Source: Ananas comosus (Eukaryota > Streptophyta > Magnoliopsida > Poales > Bromeliaceae). From it: 64,000 bases of DNA. Under the pieces are notes generated by a model, which worked only from the letters and a program-made list of their open reading frames with translations, had not been told where the DNA came from and ran no database searches. Positions 21,222 to 32,982 of the stretch are shown piece by piece (the stretch's first letter is position 1; each line of letters begins with the position of its first letter). A program made the position numbers and the translations under genes. The DNA lies in NCBI RefSeq assembly GCF_001540865.1, contig NC_033622.1, forward strand, positions 9,367,555 to 9,431,554, read 5' to 3'.

Positions 21222-24200
21222 TCACTCACCATCCAAGCATCTCGAATTTGCCATTAACCACAAATCCTCTTGCCTGCGCACCTGTGTCAAAATAACTTCG
21301 AGTATAAATTAATAACACTCATACATCACTAGTGATACGCTTGTGAGCGTCGAAGTTACGTCATAGATCCGAAAATGCCCCTTTCAAGTTTTATTTCGGT
21401 GCCCAGCGATTTGTGCCCTAGATCTCAATTTAATCTAGAGATCATTCCTTACACGTCCAGAAAACCACTCTGGAACTGGTACAAACAACATCTCAACATT
21501 CAATACCTCATTTGATCTTCCATGAAGAGAAAGTTAAGCATCGTCAACTAAACAAATTTCCATATTATTCATCTCCTCCACCGATTAACAAAGTTCGTGC
21601 CGGAAACTTAGATACAACTTAACATATCTTCCATCATTCCATTAAACATAATGAAGATAGGGTCCAACACTCACCAATATAACAGAATTATAATGCTATT
21701 TCTGCACTTTCCCTCATGTCACACAAATTCCAAAATGCATAAGTTGACACTATTTCCAAGTTATTTTCTCTAGTAATTGTAATAGATTTCTCGCCCTGGG
21801 AACAAATGAAGGATTCTGTTCATCAATTTGATATATCATTTGGGCTATTTCTTGTTATATCTCACAATCCCAGAGCTACATTTTCTTATGTTTCACCCAT
21901 CAGCGCCTTAGTATATAGGGGTTTACTCTCGGTACTCTTAGGTGTGAGCAGGCCATAATCTCAAACAATTTTGTAACATCACTTCGCTGCCAATCACCTA
22001 ATAATCACATTCCGAGGCACATCCAGAATATGCCGCATTCTCCGCTGAAAAACTGATTATTTAATGTCTTCTAAACTTCCAATGGTCAATGCAAGTCACA
22101 ATTCGTGACTTACTAATAGTCAACCTCCATTCTCCACCTATCAAAGACTTATGCCTGTTATTATACAACATTTAATTCTCACTTTAATGACAGCTTTAGA
22201 ATAGACAATTCTTTCATACAATCAACAACTAAATCCGTCCGCACTATCAACTTAACTATGCTCAGTGAGATCTCCCCCTTATCAATCAAATCGAGATAGA
22301 TAACCAAATTCCGAGATTCACCAAATAAACATATCTACTTAACTTTCTAAGAATAGTAACTATCGTTTTTTTTCAGGCCACGATGGGGATCATTCCTGTG
22401 CATGCCCCCTCTTACTTTCAAAAATTCGTAATAACTACTTGATTCATATACAAACTTATCAAAGTAACATCCGCTATACCTCATTGACTCTCTCAAATAG
22501 TGGAATCTATTTTGATTTCTTCACCTGGCATCGCTACCACCGGCGCTCGACTCACTCACAGAGTACATCACTCAATTGTGAGGTTCCACTCACCTGTTCA
22601 CAAATGTGTCCACTGCCTCGACAAAAGGGCTCATTCTAACATCTCCACTACCACTCTAATGATTTAAGGCCATAAATCCTCACCCAAAATCTCACGAGCT
22701 TCCAACTACAAGCACAAATGACTCGAAAGAAAACTTTTACTTTTTCCGGCCTACGTTCGCCTGATATATATCACACACCAATACTCTCAGGCAAACAACA
22801 CAGTCACCCATGATACACTTTTTTAGTGTCGCCTCTAAAATCTTAACACCTCCTCATCAGCTAGCGATAACTGGGCATAAAAAAGGCAAACGAGGTAGGA
22901 CGCAGAGCCTTGCTCCCAAGTCACTACAGCCCGATTCACAACACTAACTATACCCTCGCATTTCGAAATAATCGCTCGACATTATTATGCTTCGATTACC
23001 AATCGAACTGGTCATTAACCCGTAATTCCAATCTAAGGCCTACCGCCTAACTTGATATACGATATCACTTAACGTGTCTCGCTCGCAAGCGCAGACAGCG
23101 CAATCATACGAGCACACAATAAGTCTCATTTAAATCCTCGCACATTTTACTCTCCAATCATGGAGTAATCCCAAATCTCCAAACCATTTGAATTTTAGGG
23201 ATGGGTCAAATTCACACCTCTCCGTGTACACTAATCTCAACGGTCAAGATACGTGGCCTGGGCCATTCGTTACCATCAAGCTGGAACTAACCGTCCGTGA
23301 CCAAATCTCTGCCACCAATAGGTATCCGGCCGCGTCGCACACGCATAAACTCTTAACTTCGAATAGCCTCATCTCCAAGTCCACACATGGTCCAGCACAG
23401 ATCGTCCTCAAGCTAGTATCCTCCAACGTCTTCACACACAACATGTTCTATCGAGCAAATCCACATTAATATCGTCTCCTAAGTACTTAAGTGTGTCAGC
23501 TACAGCGCCGCGAGTGATGCATGCACGCTTCAACCTAAGCATACGCTCACGTGCTACTGCCAAAACTCTCTTTGGCTGAGCGGCCACAAATCCACACTCT
23601 AACGGACAACTAAAGCTCAAGATGTCCATACACTATCTCATCTCTCAATTAGATATCACACCACTAGGCAACTTCTGCTATATGCCTTCATATAATTACA
23701 CAAATTCACCAGTCACTATTTGATTACAACTCAACTAACATCGCCAAAAACCAGGTGATCATCTTAAACCGTTCTAACCACAATGACTCTATTAACCAAA
23801 TTACAAGCCAGTCTTCTTGGAATATCATCCATATTTCTGCACTCTAGACGTCTCTAATTTCAATTAATTCTCATTACAAATTTCCGATATGCTTTATAAA
23901 CATATTTACCATATTCATTCTTTTATCCGCAAGCCTCCAACAGTGCTCACATATTTACTATTTAGGTCACCATTCCCATCGCTTTATCTCAAGCCCCAGT
24001 ATAGTTGGGTTTACTAAATTACGCTCACTACGCATTATCAACGCGTCTATGTCTAACCAATAAACGAACAATTTTTTCCTCATCCTTGCTGCTAGTTTAA
24101 ATCCTAAGGCTCTACCTACAGAGCTCTTGTAAAATAACTCATTTTCGGTAGTTACACAATCTTCCCATTATAAAGCAATCTGAATCCTACTGGAAGTCAT

Positions 24201-25446
24201 ATTTACCTTACCATTGTCACGTATCGATAATACAGCGCGGCCTTACACAACCGCGGTGAGATTACCACAACCACCTCTTGAAAGAAAAGTTTAAGTCGAT
24301 CAGAGCCTTTTTCGAATTCGTAGATGAAAGACTGTAACTCTCTATCCGGTGCGCTTTAACACTCGAATTGGAGCACCCCGACCAACAATCAATCGTTCAT
24401 GCCCATTCTTACTAATCCATTCGGCTCCTTCGCGCGAATATCACCTTAGACCTCAGCCATAAGATTCAGTTTCAATACTATCAGAAGTTCATAATTAGGC
24501 ACATGCGTATATTATTTGACACATCCTCTATCGAAGTCTTCCACACTCGTAACGGCCTTGCTCCAATTGACAACGTATTGCTCAACACTCTTCAGCGTGC
24601 AGAAAATCTCTTCTACAGTACTTCTTTCACTGACAGTTCACGTGCTGCTATAGTTCTCTCAACTTATCTAAAAGGTCACCTGTCGTTTATTCCAACAACA
24701 AACTCTCTGACTCCTGTCCTAATACACAAATCCTACAGGAAAAATTTTTCTGTAAGCCAAACACAGATTCTTGACCGCCGGCCGAACATTCCTTATTATC
24801 CCAATAACAATGGACTAAACTTTCCTGAAGGCCACAAGATTATCTCAAACTTATGTCACAGCCTTCTAGAGTTCGCAATGACATATCAGATCCACTCAAA
24901 TACACTTAATGCTACGTCTGACATTGGAACTATGACTATAACAACACCAACGCGCCACCGTACAGTTGTGACTAAACTGATCCGAAAGCATTTCAATTTT
25001 CCTTCAACGCCCGCGGTCAAGTTCAATGGATTCCACTCTATGCCCGAATCTAATATCGATTCTATTTTAGAGATACAACTAACACTAAACCACTAAACGC
25101 GTAAACAACCGTACAATTCTTCCGACCTTGCAAGATCAAACACGACACAAGCTATCGTCACCAATCAAATCGGCGAAAGTCCTGCAATTGAAGCCTATTC
25201 TCATCCTCGGTTTTATGTGTGTCAACCCAACAAACACTCTGCTGCTGATAATACATTTCATACCTTGGATCCACCAAAACTAAAGATCCTTTTTAGAGGT
25301 ATATAAATCAAAACCACAAATCGTTTAACTCTTTCGCACATTACCAAAATATTTCTCAGTCACTTTGCCACGCCACCGAACTAGATCCTTATGGTTTTCC
25401 ATTCCTGAAGGTCCCTAGGTCCATCTTAGACTTATCACTATCACTT
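21222..25446. other. non-coding internal domain of element 4
   Basis: About 4.2 kb. The 300 bp next to the PBS resembles the leaders of elements 1, 3 and 5 (CGGCGAAAGT at about 25160; GGTCCCTAGGTCC at 25420). The rest has only short open frames; the longest (24503-25096, plus strand, 197 codons) has no recognisable motif and runs against the element's direction. Confidence 0.5.
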
Positions 25447-25458
25447 ACTCTGATACCA
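25447..25458 (-). other. primer binding site, element 4
   Basis: TGGTATCAGAGT on the minus strand, one base from the PBS of the other elements, 8 bases from the right LTR. Confidence 0.75.
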
Positions 25459-25466
25459 AATTTATC

Positions 25467-28249
25467 TGGTCAAACGTCCGCTATTTCCCGCAATTTTGTC
25501 GAGTCCGGCCCGTTCAACAAGACGCCTGGAAGCGGAAGAACCTCCCTCTGTCGCCAAGTCAACACCCACAAGAGTTACATGTAAATCTGTAAGAAATAAA
25601 CAGTTCCCAGGATTAACATTTCTAGTATACACGCTTAGAGAGGAAAGCAAACCACTAAACAATTGATAGTAAGCTAGCTACTGCGAAAATTCACTGGTAA
25701 TTGAAAATAACTTTTAAACTTGGAACTGAATAAACTGAGAGAGCATTTATTATTACGAGTGCTTTAATAGTACATTCATTCACAAGTCTCTGTACAATTC
25801 AAAATAGATATATCATGATCCCAAAATGGTACAACAACTAACTCTGGGTGTAACAATCTGACTAAACTGCTCGGGCTCTTGCCACGAATCCTCGCCCTAC
25901 TAACGCTCTTACTAGAACCGTATGTTAGTGGTTGTGAGAACTACAGAATAAGTTCCCGGCTTCGTGGCGCCGACACTAGGCCGACTTCACCCACTAGTTC
26001 ATTCAAGGACATAATGTTAGGTCAAGAAAAGTAAACAATTGTAACCTCGCTAGCTAACAATGGTAAACTACTCCACTATGCCTTGCATAAGCTGAAAGAA
26101 ATTGCAGTAATGTAAACTGTTAAATACTGCATGCATTCTTTTAGCTAGAATTACCCTTGTGGTTTTGGTGTCAATTGCATGTAGTTTAACCTCTGTTAAC
26201 AAAACTCCACTGACGCTATCACCAAATACATCGGAGCCCCCACTCGTGCACCCTGACGCGGACCGTCAAGCTGTGGAACCACCTCCCTGGTCCAGTAAAT
26301 ATGACTACTCCGGAACTGCATTCGTCACGGAGACGACCGTCACTTGAACCAAAACGAATGTGATAATGATCTGTCCTCTTTAGAGGATCAACAATATACA
26401 TGTCACAACTTTAATTCTAACTAGCTCTTTTATTGCTAGTTTCACAATTCCACTTCTCTCGATGCAACGGCACTCTAAATAATTAGATATGGTCACCAAA
26501 GTTTATTCTATTGTTATAGTCACAATGCATATTCAATAGTTTTCTATGTTCGACAATTCTAATTTTCATATATTCTCATGTTAATAACATTTTCATAATC
26601 AATATATTTACATAATATCAAATACCCTATACATCATGATTACAATTAAATATCGACTCAAGTGAATTATCATAGACATATAAAGGTGATTCAAAGATTT
26701 CGATAGCACCACCCAATCTGTCGGGATATCCGAAGACAGAACCTAACGCACGAAACGCGTATAAACAGTTCACACCTGATGCGACTCGATGCATAGTAAG
26801 CTAGAACAAGTCGTTTCTTAAATACCGCGTCGTAGTACGTCGGAACGTGCATATCCTCGAAAACTTACCGATCATTTGCTTACCCTTCCTTCCTAAAGGA
26901 ATAAAAAGTAAACTGATTCACATTCATATTTTACAAAACTTTGCTTTAACTCCAACTAGTATTAATATATCACTATTACATACTATAGTTAGTTTAATAC
27001 ATTTCATATTATGTATAGACCGTTAATATTCCTCCCAAATCCATTTCTGCTAACAGGCCATTAATTCTTACTGCTAATGTCAAGAATTTTAAACTACTTA
27101 TTCAGTCTGACCAGTTGTTGACATTATATCCATAATCATTGCCATATGTAATATACATACATGCTATTAATAATGTGGAGCTAATTTATTAGAGTTTAAT
27201 TAGGAATTTTAGCAACTGCAGTTTTGCCTTTCCAATTAGCCTCAAAATTTAAAGCTAATTTAAATCCCAAATTTTCTCTTTACTGATCATTTCCTAGTAA
27301 AGTACATAGTATAGAGTGTAATCTTAGTTTTATAAGGTTTCATAACTAGAAACGATCCTCAATGCAGGTTGAGTTTTCATTAACTTCAATACCCTAGAAC
27401 TCTTAATTAACATCTCTATTACAATTAACTGATTCATAATACAATCGATACAATCATATTTACTGCTAGTTCGGCTGCCCAATTAGTTCGTATGCTGCTA
27501 GCTCGCACAGCAGAGAACTTTCTAATGCTTGAATTTCTGCACTTTACTACTCCTCTTCGAGCCTATACCCAATTCCAATTAACTTAATTCATAGTACTTA
27601 TTATACGCTCTTTAGAGTAACCCTATCACTGTCAACTCAGAAGAAGAACTATTCACATCCTCAATTTTGAAGCTTCACTAGTTTCTTTTCAACTCCAATA
27701 GCAAGTAATCTAGCTTGAAAATTCCTGCGCAAATCAAAATTTCAGCACCTCGCTTCTCTAGGTTGCTCTTTAACTTCTAGAGTTTCGTTTTAGCTGGCCT
27801 CCCTGAATCAACAGCTCAATAGGCCCAGAATCTCTCAGCTGTAATCCTTCGATTTGGCAGTCCCAAACACATCCAATTTTCAAGTCTCATATTTCACAGT
27901 AATTGAATCCTTATGGGATTAATTCTGAGCAATTAATTGATCATAATCACTAAGTATTAACTTATAGCTTACCATTGCTGTCTTCTTTCTCTGAGATTAC
28001 TCTCAGCTTTTTGGCTACCTTCCCTACTACTTCCAACTAATTTTTCCCTCACGGCAACCAATAGCATCAGTTTCCGTTGCGGCACTCTACAATCTGGAAG
28101 CAATCCCAAGCTGCTAACTTATGCACAAATAAGTCCATATAAACATCATTTTCTAAGGTAAGTAATTCAGCCATAGCCAATCCCTTTATCAATCCTTAAT
28201 ACAGCAGAGAACATCATTAAACCAGGAGAATTGAAAATCAAATTCATCG
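25467..28249 (-). repeat. right (5') LTR of element 4, indel-rich, ends at a gap
   Basis: It aligns over its whole length with the left LTR (its end at 28249 corresponds to about 20350), but with frequent single-base insertions and deletions. Blocks conserved in the left LTR and in elements 3 and 5, such as GTTCCCAGTGGGTTCGGCCG, are garbled here at 25950-25990. The pattern is typical of uncorrected long-read sequence placed next to a gap. Confidence 0.8.
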
Positions 28250-28274
28250 NNNNNNNNNNNNNNNNNNNNNNNNN
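28250..28274. other. assembly gap (25 n)
   Basis: Run of 25 n between the right LTR of element 4 and a different LTR. The remainder of the element 4 LTR, its target duplication and the displaced end of the element 3 LTR are missing here. Confidence 0.95.
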
Positions 28275-29907
28275 TGCCCCTGATGACACTTTAGGACAAT
28301 TTGATGGTCGACATGGTTTTCCAAAATCCCTCAATTGGCCCTATCCACTAAATTCACACAAGTCCTGAGCTCAATGGGCCGCTTTGATGACATTAGCTTT
28401 TTCTCCAATTACACATGATATCAAGTTCGATGCCCTAATATGAAGCCAATGTCATCTTTCATGGTCTCAATAAAACTTATGGTTTAAACGCCATGATATC
28501 ATAGCTCATTTACCTCTCTAGAATCCATGAAATCAAACCCCATATTAGAATGCTAAATGCAAACCCAAGATCTCCCAAACAACTCTCTTACCTACCATTA
28601 GGAGTCCAAAGATACTCATACGTATAACATATGGCATTTTTAAGCATTCTAAAAATCGATTAATAAATACATTTAATATGAGAAAATGCATGAATAAATT
28701 TAGTAACCAAGACTTTCACCAAATATGAGATTTTATCTATATACAAAGGCTAGTGTCAACCCACCGACGACAACGAGAGCTTTCGTTTGCTTCCGGATTG
28801 GATGCGTAATCCCATAGCTTCCTAGCACCTAGGAACATTCAAAATTAGTGTGCATCAATCGATTACGAGATGCAATAAGCGTCCCTCTTTACATGAAGCA
28901 AAAAGGGGTCAAACTCACCTCAAGAGTAGAAATCTCTTCTTGGCTCAAAAGGGAGCTTAGAACCACTTCCAATCTAACCTAGAGCGAAGGTTCTAATCCA
29001 ACCAATTGAGCTTCAAAAGCCCCTAAAACGAAAATGGCCCAAAGTAAACCCTAAAATCACAAATCATAGGGTTTCATCTCAATGAAACTTCAAAAAACCA
29101 CAATTAGGAGGAAAGGCATTTTGGGCATTACCTCCTTAGAAAGCCTCAAACTCAGCTCAAAGTTCTCAAAACTTCAAGTATCTTCCTCAATCAACTCCAA
29201 ACCCAAGCTCAAGCCTTCAAAAATGGTGGGGAATGGGCTCCAGAGAACAAGAAGAGGGAGAAAAACCATCAAAAATTTCAAGCTAAATGGGATCAAATCA
29301 AAGGTTGAAGGGGGAGGGTGCCCGTACCTTTTCCTGGCAGTGGAGAGCTCAAGAAAGGGCCTAGGAGACGTGGTGCCTATATACAGAAGACCCAAAACCG
29401 GCAAAAACAAAACCCCTGCCAGTTCGAAACTGGTTGCAAAATCTGCCTCCTTGTACCGGTACACGGATCTTTACCGGACAAGAGCTACGCAAAATGCAAA
29501 ACCGAGGCTCGGTGTGCGCTGCTGCCCGGGCATGTACCGTACAAGCGCCAGATGGCTGTACCGGGGTACAACCATCAGCATTGTACCGGCTACAAGCCAT
29601 CCTTGTACCGGTACACAGACTGCGAATGCAAACCGAGTTGCTCGCGGTTTGCGCAGTTGTCTCTGGTACCTACAGGGTCCGTACATGGATGTACCCGGTA
29701 CAGCCGCGCCAGACAGCCAATCGAGAGTGACCAAAATCCAAGATTTTTGGGTTTTGCGATGCAAGGCTCGCTACCCACCTCCACGTGGACACGTTGCCAC
29801 AGGTCGAGAACGACAGTCATACGATCCCTACCAGGAATCTGGACAAGCTCAGTTTACGTACGCAATCATCGAACCTCGCAATTTGCCAAAGGTCCAAGTG
29901 TGTTACA
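28275..29907 (-). repeat. LTR fragment of a further Ty3/gypsy element, inserted in element 5
   Basis: On the minus strand the LTR starts TGTAACACACTTGG at 29907 and continues left to the gap. Directly beyond its start, the RT/RNase H connection of element 5 resumes (29908 onward), so this is an insertion; TTTAT (29908-29912) may be one half of the target duplication. It contains a U3 with GTACCGGTAC repeats, a TATA box at 29376-29384 and a purine-rich transcribed region. A 287-codon open frame on the opposite strand (29082-29945) crosses U3 and is judged non-coding. Confidence 0.75.
29376..29703 (-). promoter_or_regulatory. U3 promoter with GTACCGGTAC array and TATA box
   Basis: GTATATAGG at 29384-29376 (minus strand) is a good TATA box. 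Upstream of it are two perfect GTACCGGTAC palindromes (29453-29462, 29605-29614) and five degenerate ones (near 29471, 29534, 29559, 29581 and 29691), at 70-320 bp from the TATA box. Confidence 0.6.
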
Positions 29908-30720
29908 TTTATCTTAGCAAATCCTTCCACAAACCGTCACTATAGTAGCCGGCAAGGCCCAAAAAGCTCCTGACCTCGGTCACATTCGTTGGCGAGGCCA
30001 ATTCTTTATTGCCTCAACCTTACCCGAATCAACTGAAACTCCGTCAGCCGAGATCACATGCCCAAGAAGAACGCAACTTTTGAAGCAAAAGTCGCATTTC
30101 TTCAACTTGGCATATAACTTCTCCTCCCGAAGTAGCTGCAGCACAATTCTCAAGTGCTCCACATGCTCCTCATCACTCCGAGAGTAGACTAAGATGTCGT
30201 CTATGAAGACCACGACAAATCGGTCCAAGTAAGACTTGAAGACACGGTTCATTAAGTCCATAAAGCCGCTGGGGCATTCGTGAGTCAAATGGCATAACCG
30301 TGAATTCATAATGCCATATCGCGTCCGAAACGCAGTCTTATGCACATCCTCTGGCTTGATCTCTTAATTGATGATAGCCCGATTGGAGATCAATCTTCGA
30401 ATACACCCGCGACCCTTGCAACTGATCAAACAAGTCGTCGATACGGGGCAACGGGTACTTGTTCTTGATTGTGGCCTTGTTCAACTCGCGATAATCCACG
30501 CAGAGTCGAAGCGATCCGTCCTTCTTCTTTCACAAACAACACGCGGGCTCCCCACGGTGATACACTTCGGCTTAACAAGCCCTTGTCCAGAAGGTCTTGT
30601 AATTGTGCCTTCAATTCCTTCAACTCCGCTGGTGCCATACGGTATGGAGCTTTAGAATCGGCGCCGATCCGGAATTAAGTCTATCACAAACTCAATCTCC
30701 CGGTCCGTGGCAATCCCGGT
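29908..30720 (-). pseudogene. pol: reverse transcriptase of element 5, frameshifted
   Basis: Recognisable pieces in several frames: [20 protein letters not shown] (30600-30650), [12 protein letters not shown] as a shifted CVDYRELN block, the catalytic [15 protein letters not shown] at about 30165-30210, CVLLGHVISADG, and WPR...LGLAGYY, GFAKI up to 29908. The first lesion is a missing C in the PPDRE block at about 30713, which ends the gag-protease frame. At least four more single-base indels follow within 750 bp, mostly in short homopolymers. The density is far higher than in gag-protease of the same element, which suggests sequencing error as much as decay. Confidence 0.82.
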
Positions 30721-32627
30721 AATTCTGCGGGAAATACATCGCGGAAACTCACATACGGGACCGGAATGTCCCCAAGAGCTGGGAGCTCCTTCTGAGTCTC
30801 CACCACCGACGCCAAATAGGCTATACATCCACCTTTGATCAACCTCTTCACTCTAGACGTCGACACCGTCATAGCAAAGAGCGAGCTCTTGCATGCACGA
30901 TAAGTAACTTCTTTTTGACCAGGCTCACGAAAAGTGATCACCTTGCCTTTACAATCTATGGTGGCATAATACTTTGAGAGCCAATTGATTCCAAGGACTA
31001 TGTCAAAGCCCTTCATCCGGTTCAACACAAGCAAATTCACTGGCATGATCCAATCGTCAATTTGCACCGGACAAGCTCTACATTCATCCTTGATACTAAA
31101 TGTGTGCTCAAGTGCATCCACCCACCAATAGTCAGCACACAATGAAATTTCAATGTCATGAGCTTTAGCGAAAGACTTGCTAATAAATGAGTTTGATGCA
31201 CCAGTGTCAAACAATGCTCTAGCTCTAGTACCATGAACTAAGATAATACCTGCCACGACATCGTCGGCTACGGCAGGCTCCTCCACTTGAGCAGCATAAG
31301 CTCGTCCACTTGGCATTGGACGAGATCCCTCGGCCTGACGAGGCACCATGGCGCGGCCAGTAGACATCGTGGGCGGGTGTCCCACAAATTGTCGCGGAGC
31401 AGGCGGAGCCGAAGCAGAAGTCAGGGCCGGTGACGCACGCATCGGGCACTCACGAAACTTATGACCAGCCTGCCCACATTGGTAACATTTCCCACGTTGA
31501 TCGCATTCGTGGGGTTGATGGTTTCCACCACAAATGGGACAGCGAGGAGGTCGACGATCCTTCCACGGCTTCCGCGGATACTTCGGGGGCTTCTTGTACT
31601 TTGATGATCCACCGGGACTGCTAGCTGCCCGTTTCTTATCTGCACCCTTATCATTCAGCTCACGCTCCGCACGCATCTTTGTAATTCCTTGCTCTACCCA
31701 AAGGGCTCTATCAAACACCTCCGTAAAGGTCTTCAACCTTAAGGGTTGCATCGCCGCATAGACCTCCCGCCGAAGTCCACGCTCGAAGCATCCTGCCTTG
31801 TCTTCGTCATTCCGAACCACATTCGGAACGCAATTCACAATGTGAGAGAACTCCCTCTCGTATTCTCGAATAGTGCGATTCCCCTGTTTGAGGTTTCGGA
31901 ATTGCTCCTCCATTTTCTTCTTATCACTGTCTGGAAAGTGAACGCCATAAAGCAACCCTCGGAACTCCTCCCACATCATCGGGGGTAATGTAGGGGAGCG
32001 ATTCTGACGAGTCGCCTTCCACCAAACACGGGCGGACTTCTCAAGGCAATGCACAGCTAGGTGCACCTTATCTTGCTCAAGGGTGTAGAGATCCTCGAAC
32101 AATTTCTCCATTGTATCCACCCATGACTCCATCTCCCACGGGTCACCCGACTCCCCGTTGAAAATAGGCGGATTAAACTTCTTGAAGGCGGTGAGGCAAG
32201 CGAGAGCTCGGTCCCTCTCGGCCTCCAACGCCGGATTAATAGGAGTCGAAGTACTTGACATCGCCGGGCAAGTACCCGCCGCAACGCCCGGTGGCGCAGT
32301 GTACGCCATCGGTGGTGGTGCTGCCGCACCCGCCCCCTCAACTCCAGCAGGGGCGCGCACAGGTGAGATGGGCGGCTGCTGAGTGACAGGTGTCGTCGCC
32401 GCCTGTCGGGACACCAACTCCCGAAGTAGCGCCATCTGTTCTTCTTGTCGCTGGGAGGCCTCAGCCAACTGCTGAGAAGCTTCAGCTTGCCTCCGTACCA
32501 CTCCAACAAGAGCGGCAACTTGATCCCGCAAATCTTGTATCTCATCGGATACCGACGACTCAGGCACATCAAGAGGCGGTGCCGAATCAGGAGTGGGTAC
32601 CATTGGGGGTGGCCTTCCACGTCTCAT
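30684..32627 (-). CDS. gag-pol: gag-protease polyprotein of element 5
   Basis: The start MRRGRPPPMVPTPDSAPPLD is at 32627; the frame extends upstream to 32699, but those residues lie in the leader. Order: coiled-coil-like Q/E region (residues about 30-75), Pro/Ala linker, gag core (ESWVDTMEKLFEDLY, VWWKATRQNRSP, RNLKQGNRTIREYEREFSHI, GLRREVYAAM), basic linker, CPICGG plus zinc knuckle CYQCGQAGHKFREC (CX2CX4HX4C), then protease with active site LFDTGASNSFISKSF, DDWIMPVNLLVL and LSKYYATIDC, ending in [13 protein letters not shown]. Gag and protease are one frame here, as is usual in this group. After GLP a 1-base loss at about 30713 leads to the stop at 30684; RT follows in another frame. Expressed product, if any, would be gag plus protease without RT. 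Confidence 0.93.
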   Translation of the reverse strand: MRRGRPPPMVPTPDSAPPLDVPESSVSDEIQDLRDQVAALVGVVRRQAEASQQLAEASQRQEEQMALLRELVSRQAATTPVTQQPPISPVRAPAGVEGAGAAAPPPMAYTAPPGVAAGTCPAMSSTSTPINPALEAERDRALACLTAFKKFNPPIFNGESGDPWEMESWVDTMEKLFEDLYTLEQDKVHLAVHCLEKSARVWWKATRQNRSPTLPPMMWEEFRGLLYGVHFPDSDKKKMEEQFRNLKQGNRTIREYEREFSHIVNCVPNVVRNDEDKAGCFERGLRREVYAAMQPLRLKTFTEVFDRALWVEQGITKMRAERELNDKGADKKRAASSPGGSSKYKKPPKYPRKPWKDRRPPRCPICGGNHQPHECDQRGKCYQCGQAGHKFRECPMRASPALTSASAPPAPRQFVGHPPTMSTGRAMVPRQAEGSRPMPSGRAYAAQVEEPAVADDVVAGIILVHGTRARALFDTGASNSFISKSFAKAHDIEISLCADYWWVDALEHTFSIKDECRACPVQIDDWIMPVNLLVLNRMKGFDIVLGINWLSKYYATIDCKGKVITFREPGQKEVTYRACKSSLFAMTVSTSRVKRLIKGGCIAYLASVVETQKELPALGDIPVPYVSFRDVFPAELPGLPRTGRLSL

Positions 32628-32974
32628 TATGTCCTGAAAGAAACAACACCCCCGGTTAAACTCCACAAATTCATAACTAACATTAGTTAGTAACACCAAC
32701 GGGACAATCCAATTAGGCGAAAGTTAGGCAAGGGTGCTCATTCTCTTCTCTCGGCATCATGTTGTCGGCCGCCAACATGACCACCTCAAGTTAAGGATAA
32801 ATCACACCCTGAATCCATCTCTAAGATCCATTAGAGACATACATCACTACTTGACCCAATCACTACACTTCCGCCACTAACAAAGAGTCATCGTCACTCA
32901 CGTCCCTATGTCCCTAAGGCCATAAGTCCTAAGGTTTCCTAGGTCCTCCTAGACCGTTCTCCGCTCTGATACCA
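32628..32974 (-). other. leader and primer binding site, element 5
   Basis: PBS at 32963-32974 (TGGTATCAGAGC on the minus strand). The leader carries the TGTTGTCGGCCGCCAACA palindrome at about 32760-32777, as in element 3. Confidence 0.8.
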
Positions 32975-32982
32975 CCTCAATC

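Larger units (their letters stand above)
17641..28249 (-). mobile_element. element 4: large LTR element with no recognisable genes (LARD-like)
   Basis: The left LTR is 17641 to about 21221, the internal domain about 21222-25466, the PBS 25447-25458, and the right LTR 25467 to a gap at 28250. The direction is set by the PBS (TGGTATCAGAGT on the minus strand). The internal 4.2 kb shows no gag, protease, RT or integrase motif in any frame. Long LTRs with a non-coding interior match the definition of LARDs (large retrotransposon derivatives); an extremely decayed autonomous element is the alternative. It inserted into the LTR of element 3 at 17640/17641. Confidence 0.65.

Noticed and set aside
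24503..25096. 197-codon plus-strand reading frame inside element 4
   Set aside because: No motif, opposite to the element's direction, in low-GC sequence; probably chance.
29082..29945. 287-codon plus-strand reading frame
   Set aside because: It runs antisense through U3, TATA box and transcript start of an LTR and continues into broken pol of element 5.
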